Shown here piece by piece: positions 1 to 5,486 of a DNA stretch of 5,486 nucleotides. The position numbers and the translations under genes are program-made. Source of the stretch: Fen-1077 sp050014355 (GTDB lineage Bacteria; Chloroflexota; Dehalococcoidia; Dehalococcoidales; RBG-16-60-22); contig JBEKDL010000096.1 of NCBI GenBank assembly GCA_050014355.1, positions 1 to 5,486 on the forward strand, given 5' to 3'. Below the pieces are notes generated by a model. It saw only the letters and a program-made list of their open reading frames with translations. It did no database searches and had not been told where the DNA came from. How positions within the stretch are numbered: position 1 is the first letter of the stretch; every line of letters begins with the position of its first letter.

Positions 1-5
1 TAAAA

Positions 6-54
6 GACGGGAAAAGATTTATAGACCTATTGTGTTTACGAATCTTTTCCCGTC
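6..54. repeat. Perfect 14-bp inverted repeat (long-loop hairpin) upstream of dppB
   Basis: The arm at 6-19 (GACGGGAAAAGATT) is the exact reverse complement of 41-54, with a 21-nt spacer at 20-40. In RNA it would form a strong stem with a large loop, ending 27 nt before the GTG start of the DppB-like gene. There is no T tract after it on the + strand. On the - strand the stem is followed by TTTTA, so it looks more like a terminator in that direction. It lies where a binding-protein/permease gap would be expected, so an RNA-stabilising or partly terminating hairpin that sets subunit ratios is a reasonable inference. A protein-binding site is an alternative. Confidence 0.75.
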
Positions 55-81
55 GTCATACCAAAGAGGTCAGGGGTTTTA

Positions 82-1038
82 GTGACAACGTTTATTGTCC
101 GTAGAATCATATTGGCCGTGATCGTCCTGGTCCTGGTTACGATGATAGTTTTTTTTGCAATGCGTCTTCTTCCCGGCGACCCTATTTACATGATATTGAC
201 TGCAGGTGAATTGTCCAATGTTACAGAAGCGCAAGTTCAAGCTATCAGGCATGAGTTCGGACTGGATAAACCCATCATCGTGCAGTACCTGGACTGGTTT
301 GCGGGCGTTTTCCATGGTGACTTTGGTACATCGATAACGCAACGCCGCTCGCCATTAGCGATGATTGGCCAGGGGGTGCCGGTAACCCTTAATTTAAGCC
401 TGGTGGCCTTTGTCGTCAGCCTCATTATAGGCATTCCGGCGGGGGCTGTCTGCGCCATCCGCAGGGGCACCTGGATAGACACTGTGGTAACTATCCTGGC
501 GAACATAGGTATCACCATCCCTATTTTCTGGCTGGGCGAAATGCTTATCTATGCTTTTGCTTTGCATTTCCACTGGCTGCCGGTCCAGGGGTACACCTCT
601 CCCTTTACCGACCTGGTAAAGAACCTCCGGCAGATTACCATGCCGGTCCTTTGTTTGAGCATCTTCCCCATCGCCTCGATAACGCGGCAGACCCGTTCCA
701 GCATGCTGGAGGTAATGAGGCAGGACTATATCCGGACGGCCTGGTCCAAGGGACTGCAGGAACGTGCCGTAGTGATAAAACATGCTCTGAAAAACGGGCT
801 TATACCGGTGGTCACGCTATCCGGCGTGGGACTTACCATCATTCTGGGCGGCTCGGTCTTGATTGAGACCGTATTCAACATCCAGGGGGTGGGACAAATG
901 CTGGTCAATGCCGTCTTTGCGCACGACTACCCGGTCGTCCAGGGTTTTATTTTGTTTATCGCCGTGGCGGTATTATTCGTAAACCTGCTGGTAGATATTT
1001 CCTACGGTTGGCTCGACCCGCGGATACGGTACGGATAG
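82..1038 (+). CDS. dppB: DppB/OppB-like ABC transporter permease subunit
   Basis: This 318-residue protein has the usual length for inner-membrane permeases of the peptide/opine/nickel uptake family (binding-protein-dependent transport, BPD_transp_1). Hydrophobic segments are at about 9-30, 100-124, 135-160, 185-202, 243-262 and 285-306, giving the expected six spans. The N-terminal VRRIILAVIV and the LLPGDP motif at 29-34 are typical of DppB. The long external loop (about 35-98) contains the conserved HGDFGTSI. The cytoplasmic EAA loop that docks on the ATPase is at about 219-241 (RTAWSKGLQERAVVIKHALK), and the C-terminus LDPRIRYG is typical. The GTG at 82 is chosen because it gives the family's N-terminus and is preceded by AAAGAGGT at 63-70. 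It is followed after 12 bp by the DppC-like gene, clearly the same operon. The substrate (di/oligopeptide, nickel or a sugar oligomer) cannot be read from the permease, so the symbol denotes the family only. Confidence 0.93.
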   Translation: MTTFIVRRIILAVIVLVLVTMIVFFAMRLLPGDPIYMILTAGELSNVTEAQVQAIRHEFGLDKPIIVQYLDWFAGVFHGDFGTSITQRRSPLAMIGQGVPVTLNLSLVAFVVSLIIGIPAGAVCAIRRGTWIDTVVTILANIGITIPIFWLGEMLIYAFALHFHWLPVQGYTSPFTDLVKNLRQITMPVLCLSIFPIASITRQTRSSMLEVMRQDYIRTAWSKGLQERAVVIKHALKNGLIPVVTLSGVGLTIILGGSVLIETVFNIQGVGQMLVNAVFAHDYPVVQGFILFIAVAVLFVNLLVDISYGWLDPRIRYG

Positions 1039-1050
1039 GGAGCTCTGAAG

Positions 1051-1947
1051 ATGACAGAAGTGAACACGTTACCTGGAGCACCTCTCGAGTTTGTCCAACG
1101 CGCGGGTGGTTTGCGGCGTTTCTTCAGGGTGTTATTCGGCCGGGGCCTGGTGATTTTTGGCGCCGTGGTCATATTGCTGGTCGTTATCACGGCTATTTTT
1201 GCTCCTTTCCTGGCTCCCTATAACCCTTACGATCAGGACCTGTCCCAGTCCCTGGTTAAACCCTCCGCTCATCACCTGCTCGGCACGGATTCTCTTGGAC
1301 GGGATACATTGAGCCGCTTAATCTTCGGTTCTCGGAATTCTCTGCTCGTCGGCGTGGTCGCCCTGGCTATAGCCGCCACCATCGGTATCACGATGGGACT
1401 GCTCGCCGGGTACCTGGGCGGCTGGGTTTACACGGTAATTATGAGGTTCATTGATTCGCTGATGTGTTTTCCCATGATAATGTTGGCCCTGGTCATCGCA
1501 TCCCTGCTCGGCGGCGGCATAAAAAACGTGATGGTAGCGATTGGTGTAGCCATGTTGCCCGGGTACGCCAGGCTGATGTGCGGGCAGGTGCTCTCGGTCA
1601 AAGAAAACGACTACGTGCTGGCGGCCAATTCTGAAGGCGCCGGCAGCTTTCGTATCATGTTAAGCCATATCCTGCCCAACTGTTTTCCTCCGTTAATAGT
1701 TTTAATGACCATGCAAATAGGCGCGGCGATACTGGCGGAGGCTGGTCTTAGCTTTCTGGGCATCGGCATCGAGCCGCCAGCGGCAGCCTGGGGTCTCATG
1801 GTGAACGACGGGCGTTTCTATTTGCTGTCCAACCCGCTTCTTTCTTTTGCTCCAGGTGTAGCTATCATGCTGGTTGTATTTGCTTTCAACATGGTAGGGG
1901 ATGGGTTAAGGGACGCTCTGGACCCGCGGCTCAGGGGAGTGTTGTAG
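1051..1947 (+). CDS. dppC: DppC/OppC-like ABC transporter permease subunit
   Basis: This 298-residue protein is the second permease half, expected to pair with the upstream DppB-like subunit to form the import channel. The N-terminal cytoplasmic stretch and first span (about 32-54) match the OppC_N type, followed by the APYNPYDQD signature and HLLGTDSLGRDTLSRLIFGS (75-94), diagnostic of DppC/OppC. Further spans lie near 97-122, 133-152, 155-172, 213-233 and 264-285. The ATPase-docking EAA loop is at 184-210 (AANSEGAGSFRIMLSHILPN), followed by LAEAGLSFLGIGIEPP and the conserved C-terminus GDGLRDALDPRLRG. The ATG at 1051 has GGGAG at 1038-1042, overlapping the dppB stop, at good spacing. No ATPase gene follows, unlike the common B-C-D-F order, so the ATPases must lie upstream or elsewhere, or have been lost. 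Membership is secure; the substrate is unknown. Confidence 0.93.
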   Translation: MTEVNTLPGAPLEFVQRAGGLRRFFRVLFGRGLVIFGAVVILLVVITAIFAPFLAPYNPYDQDLSQSLVKPSAHHLLGTDSLGRDTLSRLIFGSRNSLLVGVVALAIAATIGITMGLLAGYLGGWVYTVIMRFIDSLMCFPMIMLALVIASLLGGGIKNVMVAIGVAMLPGYARLMCGQVLSVKENDYVLAANSEGAGSFRIMLSHILPNCFPPLIVLMTMQIGAAILAEAGLSFLGIGIEPPAAAWGLMVNDGRFYLLSNPLLSFAPGVAIMLVVFAFNMVGDGLRDALDPRLRGVL

Positions 1948-1992
1948 ATGATGAGGAAGTGGGCCGCCGTGTACAATACGCAGAACTTTTGA
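1933..1992 (+). other. Ribosome binding site plus 14-codon ORF right after dppC
   Basis: AGGGGAG at 1933-1939 sits 8 nt before an ATG at 1948 that directly follows the dppC stop (TAG ATG ATG). The reading frame is MMRKWAAVYNTQNF and stops at 1990-1992. The position and signal are what a third operon gene would have, but the peptide does not resemble the N-terminus of a DppD-type ATPase. The purine run also encodes the conserved Arg-Gly near the permease C-terminus, so the match may be by chance. It could be a remnant start of a lost gene, or nothing. It is recorded as a signal, not as a confident gene. Confidence 0.25.
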
Positions 1993-2176
1993 ACTTTCCT
2001 TCAGCCTGACATCATAATTATGTAATTTTATGTTACTGGATGAGGCGCTTATAGCTGTTACTCTTGAGTCACAATCCAAGCTTTCGGTTAAATGACAATC
2101 ATTTGGCTTCGGCAATCACATTTATTTGTTTTAGTTATTGATAGAGGATGGCAAACCGGAGTGCCCAGGATTTATC
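1993..2176. other. AT-rich convergent intergenic region without a gene
   Basis: This gap separates the 3' ends of the + strand permease operon and the - strand SDR gene. I find no convincing ORF, RNA gene or GC-rich hairpin with a T tract on either strand, so how both transcripts end is not evident. The only structured element is a short palindrome at 2090-2104. Confidence 0.6.
2090..2104. repeat. Short palindrome AAATGA-CAA-TCATTT, Fur-box-like core
   Basis: Two perfect 6-bp arms flank a 3-nt centre. Positions 2091-2103 match 12 of 13 bases of the central part of the classical Fur box (AATGATAATCATT), but the outer three bases on each side do not match. It lies between two converging gene ends and not beside a promoter, so a regulatory role is doubtful. 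Confidence 0.25.
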
Positions 2177-3157
2177 TTACGCCTTAATCGGCTTCAATCC
2201 CGCTTCCAACCTGGCATCATTGATGTGAATTAATATCGCCTCTTCCAAAGGCATCAGAGAAAAACCGAAGTCCTCCCTGGCTCTCGCGCAACTGACCTTC
2301 CAGGGTAATCCAAAACTTGCCGACTCGTCCGGCGGAGCCTGGGGACCGAACTCTATATTGGCATCCGGAATGTATTTACGCACCACTTTGGCGATATCAA
2401 TCATCCTGGTTGGAGCACTGGCGACGTTGTATACAGGATGCGGAGAAGAGGGGGCTTTTATCAAGATTCTAGTTAAAGCCGCCACATCGTCGGCGGAAGA
2501 TAGAGCGGCCGGGCCGGTACCATCCACCTCGGTAGAGAAAGTCTTTCCGACGGCTGGCAGCGATACCAGGTCAGAGAATTGCTTGATTATCGGCGGAAAA
2601 ACGCCGCCGTGCCCGTATCCGAGAAAAGGCCGTAAAGCCGAGAAATTTATATCGTATAGCGCACTGTACTGCGTCGCCAGCATTTCACTAAGCTGTTTGG
2701 TCAGGCCGTAAGCATTCCCGGGGTGCAGATGGTCATCCTCGTTAACTTCTCTATCCCCGTATTCGTTCTGGGGACCGTATACACCGACCGAGCTGGCATA
2801 CACCACGCGAGATATCCCCATCAGTCTGGCCGCTTCAAAGACATTGCACATGCCCAGCGTGTTAACTTTGATAGCCAGCCGCGGATTGCGCTCGAAAGCT
2901 CCCGTCAGGATAAAAGCCATGTTAACTATTCTCTCGATGGAGTAGGTCTTGATAATGTTCAGTATAGCCTCAAGTTCAGATACATCTCCTGGGACAAAAC
3001 GGAACTTGTCAGCATGTTTTTGAATAGAGTCCATGAACCATTCTCCAGGATGGGTGATGTCCATTGAAACCACAACGGACACATCTTTATCACGGAGCAA
3101 ATGAGAAATTACCTTTCGTCCGAAAAGGCCGCTTCCGCCTATAACCAAAATATTCAT
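2177..3157 (-). CDS. NAD(P)-dependent extended SDR, nucleotide-sugar epimerase/dehydratase type
   Basis: This 326-residue protein has the length and motif order of extended short-chain dehydrogenases/reductases. The N-terminal Rossmann motif is GGSGLFG (7-13), followed by GDV with D58 near the adenine, NMA at 79-81, the active-site Ser in YASSVGVYGP (S122/S123), and the catalytic Y150xxxK154 in AYGLTK. RP at 176-177 and SADDVA at 221-226 follow, as in UDP-sugar epimerases. It should be cytoplasmic and act on a nucleotide-linked sugar or related substrate through a transient keto intermediate; the exact substrate cannot be told. The ATG at 3157 is chosen because it puts the Rossmann strand at the very N-terminus, as is usual. 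An ATG at 3175 would add MRITDK. A TTG at 3271 would add 38 atypical residues and lies upstream of the likely promoter. Ribosome binding sites for the first two are weak. It converges with the permease operon and diverges from the kinase gene, so it is probably monocistronic here. Confidence 0.88.
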   Translation of the reverse strand: MNILVIGGSGLFGRKVISHLLRDKDVSVVVSMDITHPGEWFMDSIQKHADKFRFVPGDVSELEAILNIIKTYSIERIVNMAFILTGAFERNPRLAIKVNTLGMCNVFEAARLMGISRVVYASSVGVYGPQNEYGDREVNEDDHLHPGNAYGLTKQLSEMLATQYSALYDINFSALRPFLGYGHGGVFPPIIKQFSDLVSLPAVGKTFSTEVDGTGPAALSSADDVAALTRILIKAPSSPHPVYNVASAPTRMIDIAKVVRKYIPDANIEFGPQAPPDESASFGLPWKVSCARAREDFGFSLMPLEEAILIHINDARLEAGLKPIKA

Positions 3158-3200
3158 TTTATCCGTAATTCTCATTGCGTCCCGGAAAATTGCTATAGAT

Positions 3201-3229
3201 ATGATACAATTTTCATCCTGTATCAGCAA
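3201..3229 (-). promoter_or_regulatory. Candidate sigma70-type promoter for the SDR gene
   Basis: Read on the - strand, TTGCTG (3229-3224) and TATCAT (3206-3201) are separated by 17 bp. The -10 matches consensus at 5 of 6 bases, the -35 only at its TTG. Transcription would start near 3194, leaving a short leader to the ATG at 3175 or 3157 and excluding the TTG at 3271 as start. This is a motif match only. Confidence 0.4.
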
Positions 3230-3402
3230 ACGCGTCAGGCATGGAAACTTTGAAACAATAACCGGGAACAACCCGGGTCACATAACGCTAAAAGGTGCAG
3301 CTAGATCTGATTTGCCTAGTAATAAAGACTCAACAGGCACTCCATCACAATTTACTTTTTCGTTACCTAACAGACTCTCCCTTATGCCATGTACTGAATA
3401 TC

Positions 3403-3432
3403 TTGACTTCTATTATCACTTGAGTTTACACT
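3403..3432 (+). promoter_or_regulatory. Candidate sigma70-type promoter for the kinase-ATPase gene
   Basis: TTGACT (3403-3408; 5 of 6 to consensus) and TACACT (3427-3432; 4 of 6) are separated by 18 bp. Transcription would start around 3439, about 24 nt before the ATG at 3463. The intervening leader contains the likely ribosome binding site AAAGGG at 3448-3453, 9 nt from the start. This is a motif match only. Confidence 0.35.
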
Positions 3433-3462
3433 AAAACATCTTCTGGTAAAGGGTGTATATTT

Positions 3463-5486
3463 ATGAAATGCCCACATTGCCAGGCTGAAAACCGTGAAGG
3501 GGCAGAGTTCTGTGGAGATTGTGGACAATCACTACGCTCTGAAGTTTCCTGCCCACAATGCGGAAACGTTAACCCACGAAGTAAACGGTTTTGCGACAAA
3601 TGCGGCCACACTCTAGTCGAAAAGGAACCACCGGAACTTACCAAGCTATCTCCTGCTATGCCCACCTCTTTTGCAGGCGGGCGTTACCAGGTCAAGAAGT
3701 TCCTCGGCGAGGGCGGCAAGAAAAAAGTTTATCTTGCCCATGACACCACATTAGACCGGGATGTCGCCTTTGCTTTAATAAAGACGGAAAAGCTGGATGC
3801 CGTCGCCAGGACGCGCATTAAACGCGAAGCCCGAGCCATGGGGAGACTCGGCGACCACCCCAACATCGTGACCGTTTATGATTTCGGCGACCACGAAGGA
3901 CAGCCCTACATGGTTTTACCACTCCTGCCGGGTGGTGATGTGGAAGGACTCATTAAGAAAGCCCCCGACCACCGTTTACCTCTGGACAAAGCCATAGAAA
4001 TAGCGGTATCCGTCTGTAAAGGATTGGAGTTTGCCCACGCTAAGGGAATTATTCACCGCGATTTAAAGCCCGGTAACGTCTGGTTAAGCGCCGACGGCAC
4101 CGCCAAGATAGGTGACTTCGGCCTGGCCGTAGCGGTGGAGCTATCAAGGTTAACCAAGTCAGGTATGATGGTGGGCACGGTAGCCTATATGCCCCCGGAG
4201 CAAGCTATGGGCGGTAAAGTCACTACTAAAGCCGACCTGTATTCTTTAGGCGCTATGCTCTACGAAATGGTAACGGGGAGACCACCCTTCGTGGGTGATG
4301 ACTCGGTGGCAATTATCGGCCAACATATTAATACCCCGCCGGTATCCCCCGCCTGGCACCGGGCCGACCTGCCCCCGGCGCTGGAGACGCTCATCATGCA
4401 GCTGCTGGAAAAAGACCCCGCTAAGCGCCCTGAATCGGCGACGGTTGTTTTACAGGCTTTAGAAGCAATCGGGGCGGGTAAGGTAAAAGAGCCATCTAAG
4501 GAAACAACTTCTCAAGGTGAAAATCCCATTTACCGACGCGTTTTTGTAGGCCGTGAACCGGAGCTCAAGCAACTACAAAGCGCCTTTGACGGCGCTATGT
4601 CGGGCCAGGGCGCTTTGATGATGGTCATGGGCGAGCCGGGCATCGGTAAGACGGCCCTGACCGAGCAACTAGCGACCTATGTCACCCTGCGCGGTGGGCG
4701 GACTCTGGTCGGCCACTGCTATGAAGAAGGCTCGCTGTCATTACCCTACCTGGCTTTTGTCGAAGCCCTGCGCTCTTACGTCCTATCCCGGGAGGTCAAA
4801 GACCTGCGGGAAGAGCTGGGCACCGGCGCCGCGGACGTCGCCCGCATCGTCTCGGAGATAAGGGAACGCCTTAAAGTAAAACCACGACCCCAGAAAGACC
4901 CCGAGGAAGAAAGATACCGGCTGATGCAGGCGGTAACCAGCTTCCTGACCAATGCCGCCAGTGTCCAGCCTCTGCTCGTGGTATTGGAAGACCTGCATGA
5001 TGCCGATAAAGGCACCTTAGATATGTTAACAAATGTCTCACGCCACCTGGCCGGGGCGAGGCTTCTTATTGTGGGGACATATAGAGATGTGGAAGTAGAC
5101 CGCACTCATCCTCTTTCGGCAGCTTTAGCTGAATTAAGGAGGGTATCTACCTACGGGCGCGTTATCCTGCGGGGACTTAACGCGGACGAGGTCCGGCGCA
5201 TGCTGGAGAGCATCACCAGAGAAAGCTTCCCCTGGGGACTCGCCGAGGCGGTGCACCGTCAGACGGAAGGAAACCCGCTCTTTGTGCAGGAGGTAGTGCG
5301 CTATCTCGCCGAGGAGGGCTTAATCACCCAGAAAGAGGGGCGCTGGCGGCCGGCTAAAGATACACCGCTGGAGATGAGCATCCCGGAAGGATTAAGAGAC
5401 GTTATCGGCAAGAGACTGTCGCTGCTCTCAAAAGAGTGTAACCAGCTGCTTTCCGTCGCTTCCGTCATCGGGCGGGAGTTTGGCAT
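3463..5486 (+). CDS. Zinc-ribbon Ser/Thr protein kinase fused to STAND-like ATPase, WNK-like lysine placement (3' end outside window)
   Basis: The frame is open for 674 codons to the window edge with no stop or frameshift. Two zinc ribbons come first: C3/C6/C17/C20 and C30/C33/C44/C47. A Hanks-type kinase domain spans about 74-335: glycine loop G82-E-G-G-K-K-K-V89, alphaC E122, H198-R-D200 with K202 and N205, D218-F-G, PPE at 244-246, D258 and R322. The beta-3 lysine position is A104, while K87 replaces the loop's third glycine, as in WNK kinases. After a short linker comes VGRE (362-365), Walker A GEPGIGKT (390-397), Walker B ending in D510 (LVVLEDLHDAD), GTYRD (538-542) and EGNPLFVQEVVRYL (602-615), the layout of AAA_16/STAND regulatory ATPases. 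Such proteins usually continue into a repeat (TPR-like) and an output domain, which would lie beyond the window. No membrane span is visible, so it is probably a cytoplasmic signalling switch. The domain order recalls mycobacterial PknK, with added zinc ribbons. The ATG at 3463 follows AAAGGG and leads straight into the first ribbon. Confidence 0.92.
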   Translation, partial: MKCPHCQAENREGAEFCGDCGQSLRSEVSCPQCGNVNPRSKRFCDKCGHTLVEKEPPELTKLSPAMPTSFAGGRYQVKKFLGEGGKKKVYLAHDTTLDRDVAFALIKTEKLDAVARTRIKREARAMGRLGDHPNIVTVYDFGDHEGQPYMVLPLLPGGDVEGLIKKAPDHRLPLDKAIEIAVSVCKGLEFAHAKGIIHRDLKPGNVWLSADGTAKIGDFGLAVAVELSRLTKSGMMVGTVAYMPPEQAMGGKVTTKADLYSLGAMLYEMVTGRPPFVGDDSVAIIGQHINTPPVSPAWHRADLPPALETLIMQLLEKDPAKRPESATVVLQALEAIGAGKVKEPSKETTSQGENPIYRRVFVGREPELKQLQSAFDGAMSGQGALMMVMGEPGIGKTALTEQLATYVTLRGGRTLVGHCYEEGSLSLPYLAFVEALRSYVLSREVKDLREELGTGAADVARIVSEIRERLKVKPRPQKDPEEERYRLMQAVTSFLTNAASVQPLLVVLEDLHDADKGTLDMLTNVSRHLAGARLLIVGTYRDVEVDRTHPLSAALAELRRVSTYGRVILRGLNADEVRRMLESITRESFPWGLAEAVHRQTEGNPLFVQEVVRYLAEEGLITQKEGRWRPAKDTPLEMSIPEGLRDVIGKRLSLLSKECNQLLSVASVIGREFG

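Larger units (their letters stand above)
3158..3462. other. Divergent intergenic region between SDR and kinase genes
   Basis: The 305 bp between the two divergent starts hold a candidate promoter for each direction (3201-3229 on -, 3403-3432 on +) and a small GC-rich hairpin at 3262-3276 (CCGGG-AACAA-CCCGG) that overlaps an 8-bp palindrome ACCCGGGT at 3271-3278. Open frames crossing this stretch have no recognisable protein character and are treated as chance. I see no tRNA, riboswitch or repeat array. Confidence 0.6.

Noticed and set aside
394..783. 129-codon - strand open frame inside dppB
   Set aside because: It lies wholly within a well-supported permease gene and its product has no family features, so it is a shadow of the real coding strand.
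2130..2176. Terminator for the SDR gene (GGCA...TGCC on the - strand)
   Set aside because: Only four base pairs with a poor loop and no following T tract.
3158..3271. N-terminal extension of the SDR gene from a TTG at 3271
   Set aside because: The added 38 residues have no SDR character and the Rossmann motif would sit far inside the protein. A likely promoter at 3201-3229 lies downstream of that start.
3262..3278. CCGGG-AACAA-CCCGG hairpin as a terminator
   Set aside because: The stem is only 5 bp and no gene on either strand ends next to it. The T-rich side faces the - strand, where nothing is expected to need termination.
3201..3434. A 77-codon + strand open frame in the divergent region
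   Set aside because: It overlaps the SDR promoter region, has no clear ribosome binding site and its product has no recognisable motif or folded-protein composition.
3719..3727. A6G run as a possible programmed -1 frameshift site or sequencing frameshift in the kinase glycine loop
   Set aside because: The heptamer is not in the phase needed for -1 slippage, and the reading frame gives coherent kinase sequence on both sides of the run.
4679..5105. Open frames on both strands inside the ATPase domain
   Set aside because: They overlap the continuous kinase-ATPase frame, whose Walker A, Walker B and GTYRD motifs are in the expected order.

Overview
The window (5,486 bp, mid-range GC) holds three functional blocks with ordinary bacterial gene packing. 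The style of the kinase-ATPase gene (zinc ribbons, a GEGGKKKVYLAHD-type glycine loop, then a STAND-like ATPase), an oligopeptide-type ABC permease pair and an extended-SDR epimerase suggest an environmental bacterium, most likely Chloroflexota (Dehalococcoidia or Anaerolineae type). This placement is an inference from remembered protein families, not from a marker gene.

Region 1 (1-1947, + strand) is an operon segment encoding the two membrane subunits of a peptide/nickel-type ABC importer: a DppB-like permease (82-1038, GTG start) and, 12 bp later, a DppC-like permease (1051-1947). They should form the heterodimeric channel of a complex that also needs a periplasmic or lipoprotein binding protein and two ATPases. 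None of those partners is in the window. The first three bases (TAA) could be the stop of an upstream gene, perhaps the binding protein. A perfect 14-bp inverted repeat lies between that point and dppB. No ATPase gene follows dppC: only a well-placed ribosome binding site and a 14-codon ORF, then about 200 bp of AT-rich sequence with no gene.

Region 2 (2177-3157, - strand, convergent with the permeases) encodes a 326-residue extended short-chain dehydrogenase/reductase of the nucleotide-sugar epimerase/dehydratase type, with intact NAD(P)-binding and YxxxK motifs.

Region 3 (3158-3462) is a divergent intergenic stretch with one candidate promoter for each direction.

Region 4 (3463-5486, + strand, cut by the window end) is a large signalling gene. 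It has two tandem CxxC-x10-CxxC zinc ribbons, a Hanks-type Ser/Thr kinase domain, and a STAND/AAA_16-like ATPase beginning with a VGRE motif. The most striking point is in the kinase. The usual beta-3 lysine position (VAxK) is alanine, and a lysine stands at the third glycine position of the glycine loop (GxGxxK). This is the arrangement that defines eukaryotic WNK ('with no lysine') kinases, and the segment aligns to WNK without gaps. All other catalytic residues (alphaC Glu, HRD, Asn, DFG) are present, so an active kinase with a relocated lysine is more likely than a dead one.

The three blocks have no evident shared pathway; they look like neighbouring, independently transcribed units.
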